64,000 nt of DNA from Prevotellaceae bacterium UBA1391 (GCA_002305265.1 DBQP01000010.1:1-64000); one strand, 5' to 3'; counted from the stretch's first letter, positions 51,293-61,531 are shown. The notes: generated from the letters alone by a model not told the origin. Translations and numbers: made by a program.

Positions 51293-52429
51293 ATGAACAT
51301 CCACGACTTCGACGACATCCGTCCTTACTTGCCCGAGGAACTGCCCGCCATCTACGACAAGCTGCTGAGAGACCCCGAGTTTCAGGGCGCGCTGGCGTAT
51401 GTCTTCAAGGGCATCCCGCTGGAACAGATCGCCGCACGCATCCGCGCCTGCCGCAGCAACCTCGAGCTTCAGATCAATATCGTCTATCCGATGCTCAAGC
51501 AGCTCGTTGCCGACGCGGCGAACGGCCTGACCAGCAACCTCGCCGAGGCGCAGCTCGACCCCCACGTCAGCCACACGTTCATCTCCAACCACCGCGACAT
51601 CGTACTCGACAGCGCGCTGCTCTCCGTGGCCCTCCACGACGCCGGCTCCAACACTGTGGAGATTGCCATCGGAGACAACCTGCTCATCCGCCCCTGGATC
51701 CGCGATTTCGTCCGCGCCAACAAGAGCTTCATCGTCCAGCGCTCGCTGCCCTTGCGACAGATGCTGCTCGCTTCTGCCAAGATGTCACGCTACATGCATT
51801 TCGCCATCAGCGAGAAACGAGAGAACATCTGGATTGCCCAGCGCGAGGGACGCGCCAAAGACTCCGACGACCGCACGCAGGAGAGCGTCCTCAAGATGCT
51901 GGCCATGGGCGGCGACCTACGCGAGCTTAACATCGTGCCCCTCACCATCAGCTACGAGCTTGACCCTTGCGACTACCTCAAGGCGCAAGAGTTTCAGAAC
52001 AAGCGCGACATCGCGGGATTCAAGAAAAGCCCACAGGACGACCTCGACAACATGCGCATCGGCATCTTCGGTCCCAAAGGCCACATCGACTTCCATGCAG
52101 CGCCCTGCATCAACGACTGGCTCGACACGCTCCCGCCCGACCTGCCCAAGACGGAATACTTCCGCCGCGTAGCCGAGCACATCGACCGTGAGATCCACCG
52201 CAACTACCGTCTCTATCCGGCCAACTACATCGCCGCCGACCGTCTGTCGGGCTCGCCCCTCCATGCCGACCGCTACACGGCCGAGCAGGCAGCGCAGTTC
52301 GACGCATACGTGCAGCAGAAGCTCTCCCTCGTCCAGCTCGCACAGCCCGACGTGCCCTACCTCACCGAGCGCATCCTCACGATGTATGCCAACCCGCTGC
52401 TCAACTACGAAAAAGCCATCCGTTCATAA
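51293..52429 (+). CDS. Acyltransferase with PlsC-like motif
   Basis: 378 residues, no signal peptide. SNHRDIVLDSALL near residue 98 resembles the PlsC/PlsB catalytic block, and the later GPKGHIDFH could be the substrate-binding block. The His-Asp spacing is one residue longer (HX5D) than the HX4D of studied acyltransferases. It starts 26 bp after ddl. Probably a membrane-associated phospholipid or lipid acyltransferase; the motif difference keeps this moderate. Confidence 0.72.
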   Translation: MNIHDFDDIRPYLPEELPAIYDKLLRDPEFQGALAYVFKGIPLEQIAARIRACRSNLELQINIVYPMLKQLVADAANGLTSNLAEAQLDPHVSHTFISNHRDIVLDSALLSVALHDAGSNTVEIAIGDNLLIRPWIRDFVRANKSFIVQRSLPLRQMLLASAKMSRYMHFAISEKRENIWIAQREGRAKDSDDRTQESVLKMLAMGGDLRELNIVPLTISYELDPCDYLKAQEFQNKRDIAGFKKSPQDDLDNMRIGIFGPKGHIDFHAAPCINDWLDTLPPDLPKTEYFRRVAEHIDREIHRNYRLYPANYIAADRLSGSPLHADRYTAEQAAQFDAYVQQKLSLVQLAQPDVPYLTERILTMYANPLLNYEKAIRS

Positions 52430-52438
52430 CTTTCCCTT

Positions 52439-53119
52439 ATGAAAATGCCATCCATCTGCCAGCAGACCGCCGCGTGCAGCCTGCTGGCATTGTCGTTTCT
52501 GATGACCGCCTGCTCCGACGACGACACGTCGACCAGCCCCGTCCTCATCTCCGACCTCGCCGAAGTGCACACCGACAGCGAGGGAGAAGTCGCCCGCCTG
52601 CTCACCGACGCCGGCCGCGTCTACGACATCTCCCACCACCACATCCAGGCCGACGTCGCAGACACCACCTACCGCGTGCGCTGCACCTACGAGCCCAGCA
52701 CCACCCCCGGACAAGCCGACGCCAGCATGCCCCGCGCCAACATCTACGAACTGAAAGCCGTCGCCGCCTCCCGTCCGCTCCTGCCCAAGCCCGGCACCAC
52801 CTACCCCAGCGACCCCGTCAGCCTCATCAGCAGCTGGGTGACGCCGCGCTACGTCAATCTCCACATCAGCTATCCCACGGCCAGCAACGACGCCCACTCC
52901 TTCGGTTTTCTGCAGGACAGCATCCGCACGACGCCCACCGGACACCGCATCGCCCACCTGCGGCTCCTCCACCGCCGCCCCGAGAACGATGCCGACAACT
53001 ATCTCGTGCAGACCCACCTCTGCATCCCGACCTGGGTCTACGCCGGCAGCATCGACAGCCTCGTCCTGACTACGCCCACGCAGAACGGCGGAACGACACA
53101 CCACGCCTGGAAACTCTGA
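52439..53119 (+). CDS. NigD-like lipoprotein
   Basis: 226 residues. The signal peptide ends in a lipobox FLMTAC with lipidated Cys25. The rest matches NigD-like proteins: an N-terminal OB-like part (YRVRCTYEP) and a C-terminal immunoglobulin-like part starting WVTPRYVNLHISYP. NigD was named for a bacteriocin immunity locus, but most members have no known role. Nine bp after the acyltransferase gene, so cotranscribed. Confidence 0.85.
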   Translation: MKMPSICQQTAACSLLALSFLMTACSDDDTSTSPVLISDLAEVHTDSEGEVARLLTDAGRVYDISHHHIQADVADTTYRVRCTYEPSTTPGQADASMPRANIYELKAVAASRPLLPKPGTTYPSDPVSLISSWVTPRYVNLHISYPTASNDAHSFGFLQDSIRTTPTGHRIAHLRLLHRRPENDADNYLVQTHLCIPTWVYAGSIDSLVLTTPTQNGGTTHHAWKL

Positions 53120-53278
53120 TTCCCCTGCACGCCCATCGCGCCCCACCGCGCCGTCCCCGCACACCGCCGGCAGCAACGCCCCGCTCCGGCTTGTCCCCCG
53201 CGCCCGCCGCTTCCAGTCGCCATCAGCACATCCGCTTGCCCTCGCCACCCATTCGGAGCCCTTTCTTTCTATCCACAC

Positions 53279-53332
53279 GAAGGCCTTCGCAACAACACGA
53301 GAAGGCCTTCGCAACCCTTCACGAAGGCCTTC
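53279..53332. repeat. GAAGGCCTTC triplet array F
   Basis: Perfect decamers at 53279, 53301 and 53323, step 22 bp, between converging gene ends in the 422-bp gap 53120-53541. Confidence 0.97.
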
Positions 53333-53479
53333 TCGTCCGTCAGCCCGCGGGCGCATCCTGCGGCGCAGGCACCGCCGCTCGGCGCTCTGCGAGCAATCCC
53401 ATCGCACGGCAGACGCAGCCTGCACCCCTTTCCCATGAAGTCACTCGGGGCTCCATCGCCCGCCGCACCCCCAAACAGA

Positions 53480-53519
53480 CACTTCCGCGCATCAGCATTA
53501 CTGCTCATGCGCGGAAGTG
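53480..53519 (-). terminator. Terminator of the GH127 gene
   Basis: CACTTCCGCGCAT (53480-53492) pairs with ATGCGCGGAAGTG (53507-53519), 23 bp past the stop. The following - strand sequence has only a weak T run. Confidence 0.7.
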
Positions 53520-53541
53520 CGTTTCTGTAGTCGGGAGGCGT

Positions 53542-56532
53542 TTATTTCGCAAGCGCCTCCAACTGCTTGACAGCATTGTCAATCATGTCGGCCGTTCCCG
53601 AGCCGTCGCTCACGTATGAAATCACCATCTCGGCGTAGGCAATGGCCTGCTTGCCCGCATCCGTAGCGGCGGCATCCGAGCGGCGCACCTGGCGCAGCAG
53701 CGGCTGGAGCGTGTTCAGGTCCTCCAGTTCGGGCAGGTTGCCGGGACGCATCGTGTTCAGCGCCGCATTGAGCGCAGCGGCCGCATTGTCCACCATTTCC
53801 TGCGTGAGGTCGGGATCCTGCGAGTTGAGAATCTCGTTGCACTGGTCATACTGTGCCATCAGACGCGTGAATCCGTGGGGCGCCCAGGGCGCATATTCGG
53901 GCACCTTCACTGTCATTGCGTTCCACGCATACTGCGCGTCGCGACGGGCGCGAGCGTCCTGCATCAGCTCCGTCAGGTCCGCCTTGTCGACACCCGCGTC
54001 GGCCAGCAGTTCCTGCACCTCCTCCGACATCTTCGCAGCCGGATCGCTCTCCACGTCGAGACGGAGATAGTGCGTTGCGTTGCGGTTGGCCGCATAGTCG
54101 GGAATGAATTCGCGTCCGGCGAACGACAGGCGGTAGAGATTGCCGTCGGTTCCCTCGTCCGGCGTAGCGCCCAGCAGCTTCACGTTGCTCAGGTCGGCCT
54201 TCAGGTCGGCCTCAGCCTCCTCCCAGCTGCTGATGCCGGTGGTCGACATCACCAGCGGGCCATACATCAGCGCACCGACCCACTGCGGCGTGAAGTTCTT
54301 CCGGCCTTCCTCGCCGCCCACAACCGCCAGCTGCATCTTGTCAGGACCGAAGTCGACATGCGAGGTGAAAGGCATCGTTACCTCCACCACATCCTTCGTG
54401 CTCCACTTGCGCTCGGGAATCTCGACATAGGAGCTGGGGGCGTACATCGTCGCCACCGACCGTCCGTTGAGCTTGATGTCGAAGCCCGACGTCGCCCAAT
54501 AGGGAACACGCAGCTTCATGGCGAAACGTCCGCCCTTGACAATCCGGATGACGCTCTTCTCGGCCGGCCACTTGCAGTCCTGCCGGATGACCACCTTCTT
54601 GGCGTCCCAGCAGGCCTCTGTCGGCATGTAGAGATTGACGTAGATGGCCTGTTCGTCGACGAAATAAGTGGCCTCCTGATACTTCACATGGTTCTCCACG
54701 CCGGTGCCTCCGCAGCACGTCGACTGCGGCGTCTCGTTGCCGAACGGCTTCGAGGCGTTCAGTCCCACGGCATACTGATAGCACACGCCGTAGTCGTGCG
54801 GGTTCACGCTGCCCACGATTTGGTTGTAAAGTGTCCGCTCGTAGTAGTCCATGTAGGCCGCGTTGTCGGGGTCGTAGGCGAAGAGATCCTTCGTCAGCTT
54901 CGCCAGGTTGTAGGCGCAGCAGGTCTCGTTGATATTCGGTTCGGGGCGCGCTCTTCCTCCACCCCACGACGAGGAGTTGGTGTTCATCGAGAGCATCTGC
55001 GTGTAGGGCTGGCGGAACATCTCCCCATTGCCCACTCCGCCCATGGCGTAGCGATAGCGTCCCTGGATGAAGTTCCAGAAGTTGAGCGACAGGTTGTAGT
55101 AGTAGGGATTGGCATTCGAGCGATAGCTGCGCAGCGCGCCCACGATCATCGGGATGTGCTGGTTGGCGTGGCGCGTGCGGATGGCGTCCTCGTTGCGTGC
55201 GAGCGGGTCGAAGAATGCAGGCGAGTCGAATGCGCCCGCAGCCTCGATGAGGTGCGCCTTCTCCGTCGGGTCGGACGTCATTTCAGCCAGTCGCGAGAGG
55301 CTTTCGGCCATGCCGCCCACTTCTCCCGCGATGTACATGTTCCACATCTCGTAGCGGTTGCCGGGCTTGGCGCGGCGCTCCGACTGCGATCCGTCGCTCT
55401 TGACATAGGTGCGGTAGTGCATGCGGTTCCACACCCAGAGGCCCATGTCCTTGGCAATGAGCAGCGCCTTGGCGGCCACCTGCTTGTCTTCCACGTAGTT
55501 GGCGATGTCGATGAGTCCGGCCAACTGCTTGTGCACGCTGTAGTAGGGTGCCCACACCCAGCTCTCGTTGTTGTAGGCGCGGTACATCTCGATGAGCGCG
55601 CAATGCTGCGCGGGTATCGCATTCAGATAGCCGTAGCCGTAGTTCTTGTAGTCTTTCTTGTAGACGTCGAACGACGCCCAGTCGCCCTTCAGCTCGCGCA
55701 GCTCCGCCTCGGGAGCCAGGTCGCGGGCCTCGCGGTAGCGTCCGAGCTTCTCGTCGTAGACGAAGGTGCGCTCCTGACAGGCGCGCAACTCGTCCACCAT
55801 GCGCTTGATGTTGGCCAGCAGACGGGCTTTCTTCTGCGGATCGGTACAGGAGGCGTAGGCGAAAGCCATGGCCGACATGTAGTGTCCGGATCCGTGGCCC
55901 TTCAGTTTCGTCTTCGGCGAGTCCCATCCGTTCGACAGCGTATAGCCCTCAGTGGGCATGTCATAGGTGTCGCGGTAGTTGTAGAGTTGCTGCGACACGT
56001 CGAGCGAGAGCAGCTGGTCGATGTCGAGGTCGCGGTTGCTGGTCAGACGGTTGTTGCCCAGCAGCGTCACGGCGTTCAGCGGGAGCGGCTCGGCCTTGGG
56101 CTTGGCAGCAGGCGCTGACCACGCCTTGTCCACGACCTTCACTCTCGCCACGACAGGATAACCGTTGCCCGTCGTGTTGTCGCCCAAGATGAATCCGCGC
56201 ACCTGATAGCTGTCTCCCACCGCGTGCGAGCTGCTGGCCTGCTTGGCCTCAGTGATGGCCCCGCTGTTGGTCCAGCGCACCTGACGGTATTCACTGGCAC
56301 CGTCCGAATAAGTCACGAGCAAACGGTAAGGAAGGCGGGGCGCCGTACCCATCGGAGCGTCCACGTTCACTTCTTCCACGAGCCGGATACTGCGCGGTGT
56401 GCCATCAGCTGGCAGAGCGGTGCCACGCAGCACGCGCGAGTCCATTGCCGCACCCTCCGCCGTCACCGCTGGCAGCGATAGGGCAAGTGCCATCACCACG
56501 GATGCTGAAAGCGATCCGCACAAAGTTTTCAT
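53542..56532 (-). CDS. Secreted GH127 beta-L-arabinofuranosidase-like enzyme
   Basis: 996 residues from ATG 56532 (MKTLCGSLSASVVMALALSL, signal peptide); ATG 56550 would add six residues. An N-terminal sandwich domain (about 35-150) precedes the all-helical barrel. NINETCCAYN near 540 and STCCGGTGVENHVKYQEATYF-like sequence near 610 supply the Glu and three Cys that bind zinc and act as nucleophile in GH127. A helical repeat region forms the C-terminus. It releases beta-L-arabinofuranosyl units, found in hydroxyproline-rich plant glycoproteins and on complex pectin. First in a run of co-directional pectin-type genes. Confidence 0.88.
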   Translation of the reverse strand: MKTLCGSLSASVVMALALSLPAVTAEGAAMDSRVLRGTALPADGTPRSIRLVEEVNVDAPMGTAPRLPYRLLVTYSDGASEYRQVRWTNSGAITEAKQASSSHAVGDSYQVRGFILGDNTTGNGYPVVARVKVVDKAWSAPAAKPKAEPLPLNAVTLLGNNRLTSNRDLDIDQLLSLDVSQQLYNYRDTYDMPTEGYTLSNGWDSPKTKLKGHGSGHYMSAMAFAYASCTDPQKKARLLANIKRMVDELRACQERTFVYDEKLGRYREARDLAPEAELRELKGDWASFDVYKKDYKNYGYGYLNAIPAQHCALIEMYRAYNNESWVWAPYYSVHKQLAGLIDIANYVEDKQVAAKALLIAKDMGLWVWNRMHYRTYVKSDGSQSERRAKPGNRYEMWNMYIAGEVGGMAESLSRLAEMTSDPTEKAHLIEAAGAFDSPAFFDPLARNEDAIRTRHANQHIPMIVGALRSYRSNANPYYYNLSLNFWNFIQGRYRYAMGGVGNGEMFRQPYTQMLSMNTNSSSWGGGRARPEPNINETCCAYNLAKLTKDLFAYDPDNAAYMDYYERTLYNQIVGSVNPHDYGVCYQYAVGLNASKPFGNETPQSTCCGGTGVENHVKYQEATYFVDEQAIYVNLYMPTEACWDAKKVVIRQDCKWPAEKSVIRIVKGGRFAMKLRVPYWATSGFDIKLNGRSVATMYAPSSYVEIPERKWSTKDVVEVTMPFTSHVDFGPDKMQLAVVGGEEGRKNFTPQWVGALMYGPLVMSTTGISSWEEAEADLKADLSNVKLLGATPDEGTDGNLYRLSFAGREFIPDYAANRNATHYLRLDVESDPAAKMSEEVQELLADAGVDKADLTELMQDARARRDAQYAWNAMTVKVPEYAPWAPHGFTRLMAQYDQCNEILNSQDPDLTQEMVDNAAAALNAALNTMRPGNLPELEDLNTLQPLLRQVRRSDAAATDAGKQAIAYAEMVISYVSDGSGTADMIDNAVKQLEALAK

Positions 56533-56651
56533 AGTGTTCGTTCGGTTCATTGCAAATATGCTTGAATGTAATAGGTTTTACGCTCATCGACAAAGGGGTA
56601 TCCCTTCTTCCGTACGGACGCGAAAGCGCACGCACTTTTTAGGCTATCTGC

Positions 56652-56745
56652 CCTTTCAGTTTTGGATCTCAGCCCTTTCAGTTTTGGATCTCTGTCCTTT
56701 CAGTTTTGGATCTCTGTCCTTTCAGTTTTTGATCTCAGCCCTTTC
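56652..56745. repeat. 22-bp array with CCTTTCAG core
   Basis: CCTTTC starts at 56652, 56674, 56696, 56718 and 56740, step 22 bp; units continue TTTTGGATCTC. In the 667-bp gap between the GH127 5' end and the GH106 3' end, which has no gene. Confidence 0.95.
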
Positions 56746-56881
56746 TGCAAACGGAAGCGGTCTACTTTTTTCATGGTTGCAGCCCGCTCGGGCGCTGGCA
56801 TCTGTGCCGTGTCATGGTCTTGCTGCCACATTCTCCGAAAAAATGGAGTTCCGGAAATCTTTTTTCAGAACAGCGAAAATG

Positions 56882-57077
56882 TAAAATCGCTTCAGCGAAA
56901 AAACAAGACCGCTACGTAGGAAATGCAAGACCGCTACAGTGTCAGCACAAAAGCGACGCGGAGGGCATGCAGCAACGCTACAAAGGAAATGCAAGACCGC
57001 TACAGTGTCAGCGCAAAAGCGACGCAGAGGGCATGCAGCAACGCTACAACGGAAATGCTGGACGCATGCACGGAGCC
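56882..57077. repeat. 22-bp array with 66-bp higher-order period
   Basis: Degenerate 22-bp units start at 56882, 56904, 56926 and so on to 57058. Three unit types (beginning CAAGACCGCTAC, CAAAAGCGACGC and CAGCAACGCTAC) recur in that order, so AAATGCAAGA or AAATGCTGGA appears at 56921, 56987 and 57053, exactly 66 bp apart. Confidence 0.93.
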
Positions 57078-57199
57078 AAGATTGGCGCCGAACAGACGCT
57101 GCTTTGGTTTGCAAAAGTCAAGAAAAAACAGCAGGTATGCAAATCTGCTTATGACAATATCGTACAAATTCCACACAGAATCGTACAAGCAACTGATTC

Positions 57200-59986
57200 T
57201 CACCATAGCTGCAACATGGGCGCCGTCAGCAGTCCGGCAGGCATCGGCGCCCAGTCGGCATAGTTTTCCCGTCCATACTGCAAGTTGACTACATTGATTT
57301 CCTTGAAGCGCCGCCACGCCACGCCGTCGCGGTCCATCTGCGCAATGCGGTTCGCAGCCAGATTGGTCACATAGAGCACGAGCTCATTCTTGCCGGTGCG
57401 CAGGTAGGGCCGGATGTCCGCTCTGAAGGGAACGGCAAACAGCACGCCCGCCTCCTTTCCGTTGACCACCAGCCGCACCGACTCGCGCACGTCGCCCAGG
57501 TCGAGCCACGCCTCCTGCGCCTGCTCCAGCGTACGCCCGTCCAAGCGGAACGTCGTCGCGTAGCGGCCCGTGCCCATCATCCGGCACAAGCGCTCGTCGC
57601 CCAGCTCCGTCCACGACTTCAATCCGTCCTTCAGACGCCACGACTCGGCGATGCGCATGGGGGCCGACTCGGGGAACGTGAGCGTGAAGTCAGAAAGCGC
57701 GAGGCGCAGCACAGGCGCTTCGCGACGGTCCGCGCGCTGCAGCAGCGGCTCGCTTTCCACGTGCTCATTGCGCTCGTCGTAGGTGCGGATGACCATGCTC
57801 TCGCCGCTGGCAAGCCGCAGGTAGAGCCGTCCGTCGCTCACTGCCATTCGGCCCACGCGCCCCGTCATCGGGTCGTAGGCCTCCGCCGACGCAAAGGGGA
57901 CGGCAATCGGGACAAACGCATCCACGTCGTCCGGCGTCAGATTGCTGACGAAATAGTGATAGCCCTGCGCATTCCGACGGCGGATGACGGAGAGTCCGTG
58001 CTCCGTGCGCAGCGCCTCACGCCCGCCCAGACGCAGCTCCGCCATGCCATCGTAGTCCTTCACATGCACGGCATGGGCTTTCAGACTTGCCAACAGCGCC
58101 TCGTAGGCAGAAGCATCCTGCTGCTGCAGACGCGCGAGTCCGGGATTCGATACCGGCATGTCGCCTACGAAAATCACCTTTGTCCCCGCCTCCGCCAGTC
58201 GCACGAGGTGCCGCAACGTGCGTTCCGGCATCAATCGCGCGCCGGGAACGATGATGGCGGCATAGCGGTTCTGCCCCGTCGTCGTCAGGCGCAGGTCGTC
58301 GGGCGCCACCGGACGCGTCTTCAGCACGTATTTGTCCGACACGTAGTCCACGTCGTAGCCGAGCCGGATGATGCCTTGGATGGCGGCAATGAACCGAGGG
58401 GCGCGCTGTGCCATGTGGTGGATGTCGAAGAGCGGCAGCCGCTCCGGCTGCTCCTCGATCATGTCATAGTACGGCAGATAGACCAGGAAGTCGGCGTCGC
58501 TCTCTCCCCATTGCAGGAAACTCTGGCAGCGGGCCACGTAGTCGGAGAAGGCCGGCATGGCGTTCCACTGCGGATTCTGCGGCGACATGTCGACGCTGGC
58601 ATAGAAGCGCCAGCCGGGCCATTCGGCCTCAGCGGGCGAATAGGCCGTGCCGTGGAAGAACACGTGGTTCACGCCAGCCACGAACATGAGGTCGAGATCG
58701 GGCTTGCACTGTGAGAGAGAAGTGCGGAAATGCTCCGTCAGCCACGTGAAGGTCTCGCTGCTCGTCAGCCGCTTGCCGCTGATGTGCGCGGCCGAGGAGG
58801 CGTATTTCAGCATGGAGATGTCGGAGTCGTTCTTCTTCGTGTGGCCCTCGTCGCGCCGCAGGCCGCGAATGCCGAAATCCGACAAGCCGAAGCTCTCGCA
58901 CTCCGGAATGTCGACAGCCGCATAGACATCCAGCAGATTGGCCGGCGAGCCATGCGCCTGGTTGCGTGTGACAGCCCCTTGCTCATGCGCCCAGTCGGTC
59001 CACTGCGTGGTGAAATTGCGCAGCAGTAGCTCGCCCATGAGCTCGCGATAGTCGCTCAGGATGCGCCGCGCCTGCTCCGTACGCTCCTCCGCAGGAAGCA
59101 GAAACGCCGGGAAGTGGTCCTCCAGCGCGTAACCCCAGCGGGCGCGGAAGCGTTCGAGCAGCTGCGGCGTCCAATCGGCGCCGTACACTTCGTATGAATC
59201 ATTGAAGAAAGCGTGCGGAGCCGGCGTGCGGGAAGTGCGGAACGCCTGCGCGATGTGACTGAGATACGACTCCACCGCGCCCTTGTCGAAATGGTCGATC
59301 ACCAGTCCCTCCCCTCCTGGAGCGGCGCGCTTCACCTGCTGGCCCGTGCGGCCGACGTAGAGCACGACCATCTGCGCCACGTCGGACAGGCGCAGTTGCT
59401 TTCTGGCGGCCGCAACGTCGATGGCCACCGTCTTCGCCTGCACGTCGATGCGCGCCAACGACGTCGCATTGGCGGCGCGCCCCGAGCGGTCGTAGAGCAT
59501 CACGCGGCCGAGCCGGGCCACCGCCCGCTGACGGGCGTCGGCGCACGTCACGTCGACCAGCGCGCCGCCCGACTGCAGCTCTGCCGCGCCATAGGATTGG
59601 AAGATTGCCTTGCACGCACCGTCGTCGGTGGCGACCCAAGGGCCGCCGAAGGGCCATCCGGTGCCCGTCGCCATGTCAATCCGAACACCCGACTGCGCAC
59701 CGCAGGTCTCCACCCAGCCGAGCATGCGCATCCACGGTGCAGAGAGATACTGAAGCTCGTGCGCCTCGTTGCCCTGCACACCGTAGATGGGCGTGATTTC
59801 CACGCCGCCCAGTCCGGCCTTGCCGTACGTTTCGAGCAGGCTGCGGATGTTGGCTGAATCCACCGCCGAGCCCAGCCACCACCAGCGGGTGTGCGGTTTG
59901 GCTTCAGGCGGAATGGGAATCCACTGCTGCGCCGACGCGCCCAGCGTGACTCCGACCAACAGAATCGAGAGAATATGACGGAACAT
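57200..59986 (-). CDS. Secreted GH106 alpha-L-rhamnosidase-like enzyme
   Basis: 928 residues from ATG 59986 (MFRHILSILLVGVTLGASAQ, signal peptide); the upstream frame is rejected because it precedes the signal sequence. The N-terminus HTRWWWLGSAVD and the following GGVEITPIYGV, DMATGTGWPFGG and FFNDSYEVYGADWTP are the GH106 pattern, with candidate catalytic acids in the last two. A beta-sandwich at the C-terminus (about 790-910) ends LYVTNLAANRIAQMD. It removes rhamnose from rhamnogalacturonan side chains or backbones. Next gene in the transcript direction is GH127. Confidence 0.9.
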   Translation of the reverse strand: MFRHILSILLVGVTLGASAQQWIPIPPEAKPHTRWWWLGSAVDSANIRSLLETYGKAGLGGVEITPIYGVQGNEAHELQYLSAPWMRMLGWVETCGAQSGVRIDMATGTGWPFGGPWVATDDGACKAIFQSYGAAELQSGGALVDVTCADARQRAVARLGRVMLYDRSGRAANATSLARIDVQAKTVAIDVAAARKQLRLSDVAQMVVLYVGRTGQQVKRAAPGGEGLVIDHFDKGAVESYLSHIAQAFRTSRTPAPHAFFNDSYEVYGADWTPQLLERFRARWGYALEDHFPAFLLPAEERTEQARRILSDYRELMGELLLRNFTTQWTDWAHEQGAVTRNQAHGSPANLLDVYAAVDIPECESFGLSDFGIRGLRRDEGHTKKNDSDISMLKYASSAAHISGKRLTSSETFTWLTEHFRTSLSQCKPDLDLMFVAGVNHVFFHGTAYSPAEAEWPGWRFYASVDMSPQNPQWNAMPAFSDYVARCQSFLQWGESDADFLVYLPYYDMIEEQPERLPLFDIHHMAQRAPRFIAAIQGIIRLGYDVDYVSDKYVLKTRPVAPDDLRLTTTGQNRYAAIIVPGARLMPERTLRHLVRLAEAGTKVIFVGDMPVSNPGLARLQQQDASAYEALLASLKAHAVHVKDYDGMAELRLGGREALRTEHGLSVIRRRNAQGYHYFVSNLTPDDVDAFVPIAVPFASAEAYDPMTGRVGRMAVSDGRLYLRLASGESMVIRTYDERNEHVESEPLLQRADRREAPVLRLALSDFTLTFPESAPMRIAESWRLKDGLKSWTELGDERLCRMMGTGRYATTFRLDGRTLEQAQEAWLDLGDVRESVRLVVNGKEAGVLFAVPFRADIRPYLRTGKNELVLYVTNLAANRIAQMDRDGVAWRRFKEINVVNLQYGRENYADWAPMPAGLLTAPMLQLW

Positions 59987-60161
59987 AGAATTGATGGTAT
60001 TAGTAGGGTGTGTGGAGCGGCAGTGAGTTGGAAACGCACGGCCGGCGAACATGCAAATAGAAGAGGCGGAGCATGCGCTGCGCGGCAGGCAGCCCAGAAG
60101 GGAAAAAGCGCAGCACGCCAGACGGTCGGCCGCCGGCGTCCGCACCCGATGAACAGGCGCT

Positions 60162-61466
60162 TCAGTTGCCGTCCGGCTTCAGCGCCTCGAAGAAGGGGCT
60201 GTCTTTCCAGCGCACCGAACCGACGTCGTCGGGGTGCGCGGCGTCGAAGGCAACGTAGTCGGGGCGCAGCTGTCCGACGACGGGCAGGCGCAGCTGCTTC
60301 ATTCCCTCCACGACCATCTTGGCAATTTCGTATGCGCCATACGGGTTGAAATGCGTATTGTCGGCCAGCGGCACGGCCTGACCGGGATAGGTGTTGGCAG
60401 CGTAGTGCACGAAGGCGCGCTTCGAAGGCTCGGGACCGAGCGCCTCGAAGAATGTCCGCGTCATGTCGTGCAACTCGATGACGCCTACCTGCTCACGTCT
60501 GGCCACGGCCCGCATGGCCTCCGGATAGTCGCCGTGCGTCTCCTGAATCCGCCCATCGGCATCGAAGGAGCGGCGCTGCGTGGGGGTGACAAAGACGGGC
60601 GTCACGCCGCGCAGCCGCGCCTCGTCGACAAATTGCTTGAGGCATGTGGAGAAGTTGTAGAAGGCGCCGCTGCCGGGCGTGCGCTGCTTCTGGTCGTTGT
60701 GGCCGAACTCGACGAAGAGGATGTCTCCCCTGCGTGCGAGCGAGAGAATCTTCTTGAGCCGTCCGGCGGAGATGAACGTGGAGGCCGTCTCGCCGCTCTC
60801 CGCATAGTTGGCCACCGCCACACGCTCGTCGAACCAGCGCGGGAGCATCTGTCCCCACGAAGCCCAGGGCTCGAAGTCCTGGTCGACGACGGTGCTGTTG
60901 CCGCAGAGCCAGAGTGTCGTGACGGCAGTGTCGGCCGGTTCGATGCGCACGCTGCTGACGGCGGGGGCACTGCCGTTGATCTCGATCGTCAGCTTGTCGT
61001 CCCAGTTGAGTTTCGACTGCTCTCGCGGCTTGATGCGCACACGGTCCACCTCTGTCGGGCTGCCGTCGGCCGAGCGGCCGTAGATGATTGTGTTGCGCTT
61101 GTTGACCACGAAGCGCACTTCTTTCCGCTCGCCACGGCGAGTGGGGGTCTCCTCCATCATCAGGCGGCGCGACTCGGCCCGCAGCAGGGTGCTGCCGGCA
61201 CGCTTCTGCGCCCCCAGCGTGACGGTGACGAGGTAGTTGCCATCGGGCACGTCGACGCTCAGAAAGCATGGGCGCTGCGCCGCGCCATCGGGGGCCGGCG
61301 CTGCCTGCGCGGTGAAGTCGTAGCCAAAACCGCGCTCCGGCGTGTAGACGTCGGTTGCGGAGAGTCGCCGGGCGGTGCGGTCGCGCCCGTCGAGCGAGAA
61401 AAAGAATGACTGTGCGGCCAGTGGCAGCGGCAGCAGGAAGAGGCTGAGCAGCGGAATGATACGCAT
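60162..61466 (-). CDS. Secreted SGNH hydrolase, rhamnogalacturonan acetylesterase-like
   Basis: 434 residues, signal peptide about 1-18. A beta-sandwich (about 20-175, FFFSLDGRDRTARRLSATDVY) precedes the SGNH domain (about 185-420) with CGNSTVVDQ (Ser), VEFGHNDQKQ and DNTHFNPYGAYEIAKM (Asp/His). It would remove acetyl groups from pectin so that GH105 and GH106 can act. In line with GH106 (175-bp gap) and 65 bp after the DUF4837 gene. Confidence 0.85.
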   Translation of the reverse strand: MRIIPLLSLFLLPLPLAAQSFFFSLDGRDRTARRLSATDVYTPERGFGYDFTAQAAPAPDGAAQRPCFLSVDVPDGNYLVTVTLGAQKRAGSTLLRAESRRLMMEETPTRRGERKEVRFVVNKRNTIIYGRSADGSPTEVDRVRIKPREQSKLNWDDKLTIEINGSAPAVSSVRIEPADTAVTTLWLCGNSTVVDQDFEPWASWGQMLPRWFDERVAVANYAESGETASTFISAGRLKKILSLARRGDILFVEFGHNDQKQRTPGSGAFYNFSTCLKQFVDEARLRGVTPVFVTPTQRRSFDADGRIQETHGDYPEAMRAVARREQVGVIELHDMTRTFFEALGPEPSKRAFVHYAANTYPGQAVPLADNTHFNPYGAYEIAKMVVEGMKQLRLPVVGQLRPDYVAFDAAHPDDVGSVRWKDSPFFEALKPDGN

Positions 61467-61531
61467 GAGGTGGGAGAAAAGAAAGGATGAATGATTCGTC
61501 GGAAGGAAGGTGGAGGAGCACGGACGCCACG

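Noticed and set aside
53875..56118. Very long + strand open frame opposite the GH127 gene
   Set aside because: It is a high-GC antisense shadow with no family resemblance; the - strand frame has a signal peptide and GH127 catalytic motifs.
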